Positions 7,073-15,203 of a stretch of 64,000 nt of DNA are shown piece after piece. Under the pieces are notes generated by a model. The model was given only the letters and a program-made list of their open reading frames with translations. It was not told the DNA's origin and did not search any database. Source of the stretch: Magnetococcales bacterium (GTDB lineage: Bacteria; Pseudomonadota; Magnetococcia; Magnetococcales; Magnetaquicoccaceae). The stretch is from contig JADGBT010000012.1 in the NCBI GenBank assembly GCA_015231375.1, forward strand, positions 1-64,000, in the 5' to 3' direction. How positions within the stretch are numbered: position 1 is the first letter of the stretch; each line of letters starts with the position of its first letter. A program made the position numbers and the translations under genes.

Positions 7073-7785
7073 TGACAGGCCGCCACGGTGACGATGGCGG
7101 CGGTTTCGGCGCGCAGGATGCGGGGTCCAAGGGAGACGGTGACAAATCCCAACCGGTCACGGGCCAAATCGACCTCTTCGGCGGTCAAGCCCCCCTCGGG
7201 ACCGATCAGCAGGGTGACGCCGCTGCCGGGATGGGGCAACGCGCGCAGACGCGCTCCCTGGTCTCCGGCCTGCTCCCAGAAAAGCAGACGCGGGAAGGCG
7301 TCGAGCAGTCCCTCCAGATCCTCCCAGCCCACCGGATCGAGGAGGTCGGGCACGCGGGTGCGTCCGCACTGCTGGGCCGCCTCCACGGCGATGCGGTGCA
7401 GACGCCGGGATTTGTTTTCGCTCTGGCGGGCATCCGGACGGCTCACCCCGTAGCGGGTCAGCAGAGGAATCAGCCGGTCCACGCCCGCCTCCACCGCTTT
7501 TTGCACCGCCAGTTCGATGGAGCCGCTTTTGGTCAGACCCAGAATCAGGGTCACGGAAAGGGTTGGATCCCGCCCTCCGGCCAGAAATTCCACCGGTTCC
7601 ACCGTCAGGGGTGGACCAGCCTCGGCGATCACTCCGCGCCACTCTCCCGGTTCGCCGTTGAAGAGCGTCACCGCGTCTCCGCAGCGCAATCTCAGGGTGC
7701 GCACCAGACGGTGACGCTCCGATTCTTCCAGCGCGATCCGTTCTCCGGCGCGCAAAGGATGGCAGACAAACAGTCGTGGAGTCAT
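7048..7785 (-). CDS. rsmE: 16S rRNA (uracil-1498-N3)-methyltransferase RsmE
   Basis: A 245-residue SPOUT-class methyltransferase acting on U1498 of 16S rRNA. It has an N-terminal PUA-like part (MTPRLFVCHPL, HRLVRTLRL) and a C-terminal knotted domain with LTKSGSIELAVQKAVEAGV, LLIGPEGGLTAEE and SLGPRILRAETAA, the SAM-binding signature. ATG 7785 fits the family start; the open frame extends 19 codons further. It is the first gene of the minus-strand run and is divergent from ubiC, with about 140 bases between them for both promoters. Confidence 0.95.
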   Translation of the reverse strand: MTPRLFVCHPLRAGERIALEESERHRLVRTLRLRCGDAVTLFNGEPGEWRGVIAEAGPPLTVEPVEFLAGGRDPTLSVTLILGLTKSGSIELAVQKAVEAGVDRLIPLLTRYGVSRPDARQSENKSRRLHRIAVEAAQQCGRTRVPDLLDPVGWEDLEGLLDAFPRLLFWEQAGDQGARLRALPHPGSGVTLLIGPEGGLTAEEVDLARDRLGFVTVSLGPRILRAETAAIVTVAACQLLWGDMG

Positions 7786-7926
7786 GGCTCGTGAAAAAAT
7801 CGTCCGGGTTGCCCATTTTTTCGCCGAGGACACATTGCCCACGGCCTCATTCCGGGATACCTTTTACCACTCAATGCCACCATCATCCACCCCGGTTTGT
7901 GGAACCTACGCATCAAATAGCATGCC

Positions 7927-8502
7927 ATGTCGTTGCCCTTTTCTTTGCAGCTCCTGACTCCCTGGCTGCTCCCGGACCCTTTTCCCCTGCTGGAGGAGCT
8001 TCCGGTGGCGCCCCGCTATCGGGAGATGTTGTCCAGCACCGACTCCCTGACCCGTCGTCTGGAGCGTCTCACCGGTGCCGCCTCCCGCGTGCGGCTGGAA
8101 AAACAGTTCCAGCACTCGGTGTTGGAGGAGGATCCGCTGCTCTGGGGACCAGAGTACCGCATTCCGGATGCCCCGGCGATTCTTTCCCGTCAGGCTTGGC
8201 TGGCCCTCGGAGAACAGGATTTGGTTTTTGCCCATTCGCAACTGTCTCTCGTCGGTCTGGCGCCTTCCACCTGTCTGGCGATCGAACAGGGGGAGGCCCC
8301 CCTGGGTGCCTTGTTCCTGGCCCGTGACGAGCCGGTCGAACGGCGGCATCTGCGTCTGGCCGTGGGAGTGGCTCCGGCCTTGGCCCGCAGCGCGGGTTTG
8401 GCGGAAGATCATCGCTTTGTGCTGCGTCGATCGTTGTTCCTGGTGGCTGGCGCGGCCTGCGGACGCATCCTGGAACTGTTCTTGACGGATCTCTCCCAAT
8501 GA
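7927..8502 (+). CDS. ubiC: chorismate pyruvate-lyase UbiC
   Basis: A 191-residue chorismate lyase that converts chorismate to 4-hydroxybenzoate, the ring precursor of ubiquinone. Similarity is modest, but the fold's typical segments are there: early LTRRLERLTG, a central region ending in QAWLALGEQDLVFAHSQLS, LGALFLARD, and the C-terminal RRSLFLVAGAACGRILELFL. The strongest support is context: its stop overlaps the ubiA start as ATGA, and UbiA consumes the product. Confidence 0.85.
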   Translation: MSLPFSLQLLTPWLLPDPFPLLEELPVAPRYREMLSSTDSLTRRLERLTGAASRVRLEKQFQHSVLEEDPLLWGPEYRIPDAPAILSRQAWLALGEQDLVFAHSQLSLVGLAPSTCLAIEQGEAPLGALFLARDEPVERRHLRLAVGVAPALARSAGLAEDHRFVLRRSLFLVAGAACGRILELFLTDLSQ

Positions 8503-9371
8503 ACGCCTGGATCGCCCGACTGCCGCAACCCTGGATGCGCGAGTCTTTGCTTTTGATGCGCGCGGACCGGCCCATCGGCACCTGGCTTTTGTTGTGGCCA
8601 GCGCTGTGGGGATTGGCTGCGGCCAGCGGGGGGCGTCCCTCCTGGGGATTGCTGGTGATCTTTTCCCTGGGAGCCTTCGTGATGCGTTCCGCCGGATGCG
8701 TGGCCAACGACATCACCGACCGGGATATCGATCCGCTGGTGGCCCGCACCCGCACCCGTCCTCTGGCCGCCGGGCGCATCTCCCTGATCGTGGCCAAGCG
8801 GTTGCTGGTGGGTCTTCTGGTGGTGGCGTTGGCGCTCGGCGCCTTGCTGCCTCCCCTGGCTCTGGGACTCTGTTTCGCCGGGGGACTGCTCGCTTTGACC
8901 TATCCATTCGCCAAGCGGTTCATTCCGGTTCCCCAGTTTCATCTGGGCGTGGCTTTTGCCTGGGGGGTGGTGATCGCCTGGGCGGCGGCGGCCCGGACTC
9001 TGCCCCTGGAAGCTTGGCTGCTGTTCGGGGCCGCTTTGACCTGGACCGTGGCCTTCGATACCATCTACGCCATGATGGATCGCGAGGATGATCTCAAGAT
9101 CGGTGTCCACTCCTCGGCGATTTTTTTGGGTCGTCATGACCTGTTGGTCACGGCTGCGCTCTATCTGCTCACTCTGGCCCTGCTGGTGGCCACGGGGGCG
9201 GCGTTGGGACTGAAGTGGCCTTATGATTTGTTCTTGTTCGCGGCCTTTCTCCAGGGGGGCTGGCAGATTCACCTCATCCGTCATCGGGATCCCGCCGCCT
9301 TGTTGCGGGCCTTTCTGGCCAACAAATGGTTCGGATTGCTGGTCTTCGCGGGATTTGTTGCCGGAGGATGA
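8499..9371 (+). CDS. ubiA: 4-hydroxybenzoate polyprenyltransferase UbiA
   Basis: A 290-residue integral membrane prenyltransferase that joins 4-hydroxybenzoate to a polyprenyl diphosphate, the first membrane step of ubiquinone synthesis. The two Asp-rich motifs that bind Mg and diphosphate are intact: NDITDRDID (about 68-76) and the second, DTIYAMMDREDD (about 187-198). Eight or nine hydrophobic segments follow the family pattern, beginning with MRADRPIGTWLLLWP. It is co-transcribed with ubiC through a 4-base overlap. Confidence 0.95.
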   Translation: MNAWIARLPQPWMRESLLLMRADRPIGTWLLLWPALWGLAAASGGRPSWGLLVIFSLGAFVMRSAGCVANDITDRDIDPLVARTRTRPLAAGRISLIVAKRLLVGLLVVALALGALLPPLALGLCFAGGLLALTYPFAKRFIPVPQFHLGVAFAWGVVIAWAAAARTLPLEAWLLFGAALTWTVAFDTIYAMMDREDDLKIGVHSSAIFLGRHDLLVTAALYLLTLALLVATGAALGLKWPYDLFLFAAFLQGGWQIHLIRHRDPAALLRAFLANKWFGLLVFAGFVAGG

Positions 9372-9391
9372 TTTTGTTGTGTGATCTTTCC

Positions 9392-9420
9392 TGGACATGC
9401 GGTCGGAAGTCGGGTAGACT
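9392..9420 (+). promoter_or_regulatory. sigma-70-type promoter of the tRNA gene
   Basis: TGGACA (9392-9397), a 17-base spacer and TAGACT (9415-9420) lie 18 bases before the mature tRNA 5' end. Confidence 0.55.
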
Positions 9421-9437
9421 CTGCTGATTATTGGTCG

Positions 9438-9514
9438 CGGGGCGTGGCGCAGCCTGGTAGCGCACAAGCATGGGGTGCTTGGGGCCGGAGGTTCGAATCC
9501 TCTCGCCCCGACCA
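9438..9514 (+). tRNA. tRNA-Pro (anticodon GGG)
   Basis: A 77-nt cloverleaf with acceptor stem CGGGGCG (9438-9444) pairing CGCCCCG (9504-9510), then ACCA encoded in the DNA. The D-arm is GCGC...GCGC. The anticodon stem CAAGC/GCTTG holds a 7-base loop with GGG at the centre, and the T-arm is CGGAG-GTTCGAATC-type. GGG reads CCC and CCU proline codons. It has its own promoter and terminator. Confidence 0.95.
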
Positions 9515-9602
9515 GTTTTTTCAGTTTCTGGTTTCCGGTTTGAAACGATGGCCGGTCATCAGATTATCGTTCTAAAGGTTGGGAATTTCTTCCCAAAAAA
9601 AA

Positions 9603-9642
9603 GCGGCTTTTGTCCAATCGGGCAAAGGCCGTTTTTTTTTTT
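9603..9642 (+). terminator. rho-independent terminator after tRNA-Pro
   Basis: CGGCTTTTG and CAAAGGCCG form a 9-bp stem (one G-T pair) around a 10-base loop, followed by eleven T residues. It ends the tRNA transcript. Confidence 0.8.
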
Positions 9643-9685
9643 GGTGCGCTTGGCAGATCTTTTTGTGTCCCCGCAGACAGGCAGA

Positions 9686-9722
9686 ACAAAAAAAAGAAGC
9701 CCCGTGTTGGGGCTTCCTTTTG
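9686..9722 (-). terminator. rho-independent terminator of the chemoreceptor gene
   Basis: GAAGCCCC (9696-9703) pairs with GGGGCTTC (9709-9716). On the minus strand it is followed by a run of T (A-run at 9688-9695 on plus), so it serves the gene ending at 9750. Confidence 0.8.
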
Positions 9723-9749
9723 AACGGCGTCAGTGGGTGCGATCAGGCA

Positions 9750-11606
9750 TCAGAACTGTTCGAATTCATCGTCCGAGGAGCCGCGATGGCCTCCCATGTC
9801 GAGATTGACGCCACCGGCTTTGTTTTTGGTGGCGGGTGGCGTGGCCTTGGGCGCGGGCAACGCGGCGCGGCGGGCGGCGATGGTGGTGTGGGCCTTGGGC
9901 TTGGGCGTCGGAGCGACTGGAGCGCTGGAGCGTCTGGCGGGCAGCGGGGTGGGCCGCTGCATGCCCTCCACCCGGAAGAAGCCGATGGCCTCTTGCAGCA
10001 GTTGGGCCTGTTCGGAGAGTTGACCGGCGGTGCCGGCCATTTTTTCCGAGGCGCCGGCGTTTTGTTGGATCACCTGATCCAATTGCTGAATGGCGCTGTT
10101 GATCTGGCCTGCGCCCTGGGTCTGTTCGCGGCTGGCCACGGAGATGCCCTGCACCAGTTCGGCGGTTCTTTGAATGTCCGGCACCAGTTGGCCCAAGAGG
10201 ACACCGGCTTTTTCGGCGATCTCCACGCTGGAGCCGGCCAAATGGGTGATCTCTCCGGCAGCGGTCTGACTGCGTTCCGCCAGTTTGCGCACTTCGGCGG
10301 CCACCACCGCGAAGCCCTTGCCGTGATCCCCGGCGCGGGCCGCCTCGATGGCGGCGTTGAGGGCCAGCAGGTTGGTCTGACGGGCGATCTCTTCGATGAT
10401 GGAGATTTTGCCCGCGATTTCCTTCATGGCCTTCACCGCCGCCGTCACGGCTTCGCCGCCTTCCTGGGCGTCGCTGGAGGCTTTCTGGGCAATGCCTTCG
10501 GTTTGTTGGGCATTTTCGGTGTTCTGTTGGATGTTGGAGGTCATCTCCTCCATGGCCGCCGAGGTCTCTTCGATGGAGGCGGCCTGTTCGGTCGCGCCCT
10601 GGGAGATCTGCTGGGTGCTGTCGGTGAGGGAGTAACTGCCCGCAGAGACCTGTCCCGCAGCTTCGGTGACCCGTCGGACGATGGTGCGCAGTTCTTCCAC
10701 CATTTCTCCGGTGGCGGTCAGGGTCTGGCCGATGTCGTCCTGGCTGGTGGTGCGGGGCAGGGTGACGGTCAGATCCCCCTTGGCCACGTGGCCCACCAGG
10801 GAGCGGATCACGCGTACCGGCTGGATGGCCAGACGATTGACCAGCAGATAGATGATCAGGCCGGTGGCCAACAGAATGGTCAGCGCCAGCCCGGAAATCT
10901 TGATCATGGCGTCATGGACTGCGGTCTGCATGGGTTTCAGGTCGGTGATGATTTCAAAGGCGCCCCGTTGATCCCCGTCTTTCCATCCTTCCATCTTGAT
11001 GCCGATCGGATCGAAGCCTTTGCCCGGCGGATAGTCCTGTTCGACGCCGTGACACACCAGACACCCTTTCTTCATCAGGATGGGACGCATGTAACGCAGC
11101 GTGTTGGTCTGTTCGTCCACCAGCCAAAGCTCGTCGAGGTTGCCCTTGTCCATTTTCTCCAGCATGGATTTTTCCAGGGGGGTGGCCTCGTTCTTCGGAT
11201 TGCGCGCGCCGATGCGGGTGACCCGGAATTCATAATCCGCGTCCTTGGCCTTCTGCATGCCGATGGTCCAGGCGGCCACGATGGGAATCGTGTTGTAGAA
11301 ACGGGTCTGGCGTGCCGCTTCGATGGTCTCCAGGGTGTTTTTCGGAGCTTTTTTGGCGATCTGCTCTTGGGCCTCCTTGAGCAGCGCCGGATCGAAGGAT
11401 CCTGCCGACCCCAGCGAGGCGATGAATGTGCGCGCCCCTTCGGTCTGGGTGATGATGGCCTGGGCTTTGGTGAGAATGGCGGCGATGGCATCCTGCTCGA
11501 TGCGGTTCTTCACGAAAAAGAAGATCATCGAGATGCCGATGGTGACGATCAGGACGGTACTGATGATGATCTTGGTCCCGAAGTTCATGTTCTTGAGGGA
11601 TTCCAT
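9750..11606 (-). CDS. methyl-accepting chemotaxis protein with haem-c-type (DUF3365-like) sensor domain
   Basis: A 618-residue receptor. Transmembrane helix 1 spans about 11-30. The periplasmic domain (about 31-235) contains [12 protein letters not shown], a CXXCH haem-c attachment site typical of DUF3365/Tll0287-like sensors. Helix 2 is at about 240-262, then a HAMP domain. The signalling domain has the conserved hairpin tip [24 protein letters not shown] and [17 protein letters not shown]. The C-terminus has an Ala/Pro-rich flexible linker and ends DDEFEQF, matching the x-aromatic-x-x-aromatic pattern of CheR/CheB-tethering pentapeptides. It probably senses redox state or a gas ligand. No other chemotaxis genes adjoin. 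Confidence 0.92.
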   Translation of the reverse strand: MESLKNMNFGTKIIISTVLIVTIGISMIFFFVKNRIEQDAIAAILTKAQAIITQTEGARTFIASLGSAGSFDPALLKEAQEQIAKKAPKNTLETIEAARQTRFYNTIPIVAAWTIGMQKAKDADYEFRVTRIGARNPKNEATPLEKSMLEKMDKGNLDELWLVDEQTNTLRYMRPILMKKGCLVCHGVEQDYPPGKGFDPIGIKMEGWKDGDQRGAFEIITDLKPMQTAVHDAMIKISGLALTILLATGLIIYLLVNRLAIQPVRVIRSLVGHVAKGDLTVTLPRTTSQDDIGQTLTATGEMVEELRTIVRRVTEAAGQVSAGSYSLTDSTQQISQGATEQAASIEETSAAMEEMTSNIQQNTENAQQTEGIAQKASSDAQEGGEAVTAAVKAMKEIAGKISIIEEIARQTNLLALNAAIEAARAGDHGKGFAVVAAEVRKLAERSQTAAGEITHLAGSSVEIAEKAGVLLGQLVPDIQRTAELVQGISVASREQTQGAGQINSAIQQLDQVIQQNAGASEKMAGTAGQLSEQAQLLQEAIGFFRVEGMQRPTPLPARRSSAPVAPTPKPKAHTTIAARRAALPAPKATPPATKNKAGGVNLDMGGHRGSSDDEFEQF

Positions 11607-11955
11607 GGCCTGTTTGTTCCCAAGGGGTGTGAGGAATGGAAAAAATGATGGTCGGCAGCAATGGTTTTGGTTAGTCAGACAATGCGAGAATTATCGTTTG
11701 CGTGGCAGTGTGTCATGAAAGCCATTCATCGTCAAGTTTGCCTTTGGGGAGAACGGGTCACGACAGTGATGGAGCGCTGTTTTCTGGCTCTGTATCCTTT
11801 GCAGGAAAATATGATCTGTATCGTATTGTGAATGCGGGTTTGAATTTTTCGGAATGGGTAAGGATCCAAACCCGGCATCCGTGTGGATTCAACACAGATT
11901 CAGATGCCGGGTTTGGGTGGAACAGGTCTTGTGAGAATCGGGGACCGCAGCTTTT
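11607..11955. other. intergenic region between CNNM and chemoreceptor genes
   Basis: No credible gene is present; the plus-strand frame at 11702-11959 has no ribosome binding site or recognisable content. It should hold the chemoreceptor promoter (minus) and contains the inverted repeat at 11866-11916. Confidence 0.6.
11866..11916. repeat. 13-bp stem inverted repeat after the CNNM gene
   Basis: CCAAACCCGGCAT (11866-11878) is the exact reverse complement of 11904-11916, with a 25-base loop. It lies 40 bases past the CNNM stop on the minus strand. A T-run is absent, so it may be a transcript-end stabilising hairpin rather than an intrinsic terminator. Confidence 0.6.
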
Positions 11956-13362
11956 TTAGTGAGCGTTGTGGTTGTCCCGCGCCTTGTCTGCGCTTTCGTC
12001 GCCGTTCTGGTTTTCGGTGGGTGGGGAGACGAGTTCGAATTTGACGCGGGTGATGCGGTGATTGTCCATTTCCATCACCGTGATGCGCGCTCCGGCCAGA
12101 TTCACGGCGTCATCCACTTTGGGCACATGGCCGAGTTGATGGTAGATCAACCCGCCGATGGTGCTGTAGTCGTCCACATCCGGAAAAGTGTAGCTGAGAA
12201 TGGATCCCAGTTCAGAGATGCGCATGGAGGCGTCGAGCAGGAACTGTCCGTTGTCCAGTTTCTTGATGCGCCGTGTTCCCTGGGTGAATTCGTCTTCGTA
12301 GTCGCCGACGATCTCTTCCAGGATGTCTTCCAGGGTGATGATGCCCTCGGTTCCGCCGTATTCGTCGATGACCACCGCCAGTTGCTGACGATTGGCCTTG
12401 AACTCCTTGAGCAGATCCCGCAGCCGTTTGCTGTTGGGCACGATGTAGCAGGGATGAATGTATTCGCTGATGGGCCGGTCGATCTGGGACTCCTTGGATT
12501 CGGCCATCACGCTTAAGAGTTCCTTCATGGCTACGTAGCCGATGATGTTGTCCAGGTTGTTTTCATAGACCAGATAGCGGGCATGGGGCACATCGCGGAA
12601 GCGGTTGAGCGCTTGCAGCAGGGTGGTTTCCTTGGTGAAGGCCAGGATGTCGGTTCTGGGCACCATGGCGGAACGGACGGTGCGCTCGCCCATGTCGATG
12701 ATCCCGTGGATCATTTTGGTGTCTTCGGGTTCCAGGACTCCGGCGCCTTCGCTGGCGGTGATGATGGTGCGGATTTCGTCCTGGGTCATGGTGAAGTGCT
12801 CGCCGTGGGAACCGATCAGATCCCCTTGTCCCCAGGTCCACAGCAGGAAATTGGAGGCGTGTTTCATGGCCCAGATGACCGGGGTCCACAGGACATACTG
12901 CGCGTTGACCGACCAGGAGACCGCCATGGCCACGGCTTCGGCCTTGTGGAAGGCCAGGATTTTGGGAGCCAGTTCGCCGCCCACCACGTGCAGAAAGGAA
13001 ATGACCACAAAAGCGCACAGATAGGCGGTCAGATGGGCGGTCTTGATCATCTCTTCGCCGGATCCGAACATGCCGAAGAGGTTTTCAAACCAGGGGTTCA
13101 TGATCAAGGCCACGGTGTCCATGCCGACAGCGCCCAAGGCCAGGGAAACGATGGTGATCCCGATCTGGGTCACGGAATAGAATCGTTCCGGCTCCTGATG
13201 GAGTTCCTGAACCCGTTGGGCCGCCTTGTTGCCACCTTCGGCCAGGTTGCGGATCTTGCTGCGTCGGGCCCCGGTGATGGCCACCTCGGCGCCCACGAAA
13301 TAGGCGTTCCCCATAATCAGGATCAGAATCAGGAACAGTTTGAACCATAAATAGGTTTCCAT
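11956..13362 (-). CDS. CNNM/CorC-type hemolysin-family membrane protein
   Basis: A 468-residue protein with an N-terminal DUF21/CNNM transmembrane domain (about 1-190; NAYFVGAEVAITGARRSKI and VVGGELAPKILAF are family motifs). It continues with two CBS domains (about 215-335; MVPRTDILAF and VIDEYGGTEGIITLEDILEEIVGDYEDE) and a C-terminal CorC_HlyC domain (about 350-440). Relatives transport or regulate transport of Mg and other divalent cations and bind adenosine nucleotides in the CBS pair. The hemolysin name is historical. It lies 53 bases downstream of the SWIM-like small gene, probably in one transcript. Confidence 0.9.
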   Translation of the reverse strand: METYLWFKLFLILILIMGNAYFVGAEVAITGARRSKIRNLAEGGNKAAQRVQELHQEPERFYSVTQIGITIVSLALGAVGMDTVALIMNPWFENLFGMFGSGEEMIKTAHLTAYLCAFVVISFLHVVGGELAPKILAFHKAEAVAMAVSWSVNAQYVLWTPVIWAMKHASNFLLWTWGQGDLIGSHGEHFTMTQDEIRTIITASEGAGVLEPEDTKMIHGIIDMGERTVRSAMVPRTDILAFTKETTLLQALNRFRDVPHARYLVYENNLDNIIGYVAMKELLSVMAESKESQIDRPISEYIHPCYIVPNSKRLRDLLKEFKANRQQLAVVIDEYGGTEGIITLEDILEEIVGDYEDEFTQGTRRIKKLDNGQFLLDASMRISELGSILSYTFPDVDDYSTIGGLIYHQLGHVPKVDDAVNLAGARITVMEMDNHRITRVKFELVSPPTENQNGDESADKARDNHNAH

Positions 13363-13415
13363 GCGATGGGCAGTCCTCTTGTATCGTTGAACTTGTCAGA
13401 AGTGGAACTTGCAAC

Positions 13416-13748
13416 TCAATCCTTCAATGCCTTGACCAGACGCCGACGGGCGCTGCTGAAATCCTCTTTGGCGTTTTCGAGCCGTTTCAGGCTTTCCACC
13501 AGATCGTGCATGGCCTTGCTGACATCGGTGCCTGCAACCCAGGAGACCACTTTTTTCACATCTTCGGCTTTGTTGCCGATGATCTCCTGGTCGGATCCAG
13601 ACAGGATGTTGATGCGGTGTTGGCAGATGTCCTCCACGCCGGCAGAGCAGGTGCAGGTGGCGGTCAGATTCTTGCCGTTTTTGCGGATCATCACCTCCAG
13701 GGGGCGGTTCTGGGGGCCTTGGACCTCAAAAAGCAACTCGGGCATCAA
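13416..13748 (-). CDS. small protein with SWIM-like zinc motif
   Basis: A 110-residue protein with no family I can name. Residues about 31-46 read CTCSAGVEDICQH, matching the C-x-C...C-x-H zinc pattern of SWIM domains. Here it sits on a beta hairpin (PLEVMIRKNGKNLTATCTC) and is followed by a helical, charged C-terminus (about 75-110) likely to be a coiled coil. It is the first gene of a likely two-gene transcript with the CNNM protein. Confidence 0.6.
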   Translation of the reverse strand: MMPELLFEVQGPQNRPLEVMIRKNGKNLTATCTCSAGVEDICQHRINILSGSDQEIIGNKAEDVKKVVSWVAGTDVSKAMHDLVESLKRLENAKEDFSSARRRLVKALKD

Positions 13749-14181
13749 TAATCTCCATGGGATTGGGGTCGAGACAATCGATCCGGATCATGGTAAAGAC
13801 CACACTCCGGAATGCGATTGGTGTCAGTTGAAGGAAAGTTGAAATAATTATCTTGCTAGAGCAATATCTTACCCGATCCTCGACAATTGGCAATGATAAA
13901 TTTTTTTTTCAAAATGCCATGAAATGGCAATAAAAATTCATCTGTCCGTGTTTTTGTCGTCTGTCCCGTGAGGCCATCGTTTGACGGATGATCGCGGAGG
14001 CAAGCTGTCGATTCATCAAGGCATGGACGTGCGGACCCGGTTGGCTCTGACCTAGTTGGAACCCATCCGGGTCAGGATTGACTGAAGGGGTGCGCGCGGA
14101 ATATTCGACTCCGTTGTGTTTTGATCGGTCTGCCGTGATTCATGAAACGGTAACCCGCATCCTTGTCAAGGAGAACGAAAC
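13749..14181. other. 433-base intergenic region with divergent promoters
   Basis: No gene found. It holds the start region of the minus-strand SWIM-like gene, an AT-rich zone with the small palindrome TGCCATGAAATGGCA (13915-13929), and a plus-strand promoter candidate at 14078-14105. Confidence 0.6.
14078..14105 (+). promoter_or_regulatory. candidate promoter of the lysis-like cassette
   Basis: TTGACT (14078-14083), a 16-base spacer and AATATT (14100-14105). It lies 77 bases before the start of the glycan-hydrolase-like gene, which has a strong AAGGAG ribosome binding site at about 14167. Confidence 0.45.
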
Positions 14182-14658
14182 ATGGGCATGCATGCCACGC
14201 AATTCCGCGAAAATGTCATTCGGCCAGCCCTGACCCTGTTGGGCATGGACTCTCCGGCGGCGGAGTCCCTGCTGTTGGGAACGGCGGCGCAGGAGTCTGG
14301 ATTGGGGCGCTATTTGCGTCAGGTGGGGGGAGGTCCGGCGTTGGGGGTGTTCCAGATGGAACCGCTGACCTATCGGGATCTTTGGACCAATTTCATCGCT
14401 TATCACCCGGAGATCGTCGCCACTCTGGCGGGTCGCTGGCCCTCCCGTCCAGAGCCGGAGGCCATGACCACGGATCTGCTGCTGGCGGCGGTGATGTGTC
14501 GGTTGCACTACCGGCGGGTGCGCGCTCCGTTGCCGGACGCAGGCGATTTGCCGGGTCTGGCCCGATACTGGAAGAACTATTACAACACGCCGCAGGGCGC
14601 GGGCACCGAGGCGGAATTCATCCACAATTGGCATCGTTGCGTGGAGGGAAAGTCATGA
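14182..14658 (+). CDS. phage-type lysozyme/transglycosylase-like protein
   Basis: A 158-residue protein without a signal peptide. The segment LLGTAAQESGLGRYLRQVGGGPALGVFQMEP (residues 31-60, quoted in part: AAQESGLG, GPALGVFQMEP) resembles the lysozyme-like fold of lytic transglycosylases. The Glu in AAQESG is in the catalytic position and GxxQMEP in the following strand. The C-terminal half is helical (HYRRVRAPLP, YWKNYYNTPQG), as in small phage structural or lysis proteins. Start ATG 14182 follows AAGGAG at a good distance. It is translationally coupled by ATGA to a holin-like gene. No capsid, tail or integrase genes are nearby. Confidence 0.65.
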   Translation: MGMHATQFRENVIRPALTLLGMDSPAAESLLLGTAAQESGLGRYLRQVGGGPALGVFQMEPLTYRDLWTNFIAYHPEIVATLAGRWPSRPEPEAMTTDLLLAAVMCRLHYRRVRAPLPDAGDLPGLARYWKNYYNTPQGAGTEAEFIHNWHRCVEGKS

Positions 14659-14828
14659 ACGGCACCTGGATGGATCGTTGTCGCGAGCCTTCGACCTGGC
14701 GGGGAGTGGTGATGATCCTCACCGCTTTCGGGGTCTCTTTTTCTCCCGAAACCGTGAACGACGTGGTGGCGGTGGGGACCGGTCTGTCGGGTCTGATCGG
14801 CGTGATGACCCGGGATGGTGGATCATGA
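14655..14828 (+). CDS. holin-like small membrane protein
   Basis: A 57-residue protein beginning MNGTWMDRCREPSTWRG. Two short hydrophobic stretches follow (about 18-30 VVMILTAFGVSF and 36-49 VVAVGTGLSGLIGV) around SPETVNDV. The size, the WRG/W-rich N-terminus and the SPE turn resemble small phage holins. It overlaps both neighbours by ATGA, the usual packing of a holin in a lysis cassette. It is too short and generic for a firm call. Confidence 0.5.
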   Translation: MNGTWMDRCREPSTWRGVVMILTAFGVSFSPETVNDVVAVGTGLSGLIGVMTRDGGS

Positions 14829-15073
14829 ACGGGGTGGGCAATCCCTATGACGCCTTGCTGCATGACCTGTTGTTGAGCATGGGCAAGGTGCAGGGAAGTC
14901 TGGAGGCGATCCGGGAGCAGCAACAGCATCAGACCGACTGGATGGCCCGTCTGGATGAGCGGTTGCGGCGGGTGGAACGCAAGGCGGCGGTCAACGGCAT
15001 GATCGGCGGCGGGGTGGTGGCCACCGGACTGTCGGTGCTGGCGGATCTGTTGAAAACCCGCATGGCGGGGTGA
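14825..15073 (+). CDS. small coiled-coil protein with C-terminal membrane segment, lysis-cassette neighbour
   Basis: An 82-residue protein. Residues about 10-55 are a charged amphipathic helix (LLLSMGKVQGSLEAIREQQ, DERLRRVERKAA) likely to form a coiled coil. Residues about 57-76 (NGMIGGGVVATGLSVLADLL) are a hydrophobic segment. The layout is seen in small phage proteins encoded next to holins. The function is unknown. Its start overlaps the stop of the holin-like gene as ATGA. Confidence 0.5.
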   Translation: MNGVGNPYDALLHDLLLSMGKVQGSLEAIREQQQHQTDWMARLDERLRRVERKAAVNGMIGGGVVATGLSVLADLLKTRMAG

Positions 15074-15097
15074 TCGAGGCTCGGGTGTGGGCGGCAC

Positions 15098-15127
15098 TTT
15101 ACGTTGGCGGGCGGAATGGGGTAAAAT
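15098..15127 (+). promoter_or_regulatory. candidate promoter of prfC
   Basis: TTTACG (15098-15103), an 18-base spacer and TAAAAT (15122-15127), lying 77 bases before the RF3 start codon. Confidence 0.4.
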
Positions 15128-15203
15128 GAAGGGTTGATGATTGTTTCCGGTTCTTGATCCGATTTATGCCATATCCGTTGATTCGCGCGAGGTTTTTGTT
15201 TCT

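Noticed and set aside
9579-11648. 689-codon plus-strand open frame opposite the chemoreceptor
   Set aside because: It consists of the antisense of the MCP gene (Gly/His/Asp-rich nonsense) and has no ribosome binding site. The minus-strand gene is unambiguous.
11702-11959. 85-codon plus-strand gene between the CNNM and chemoreceptor genes
   Set aside because: No ribosome binding site, no recognisable sequence, and it spans a strong inverted repeat that fits an intergenic role.
13911-13930. Terminator at the TGCCATGAAATGGCA palindrome
   Set aside because: The stem is only 6 bp and AT-rich, and neither strand has a T-run directly after it. It lies upstream of both flanking genes.
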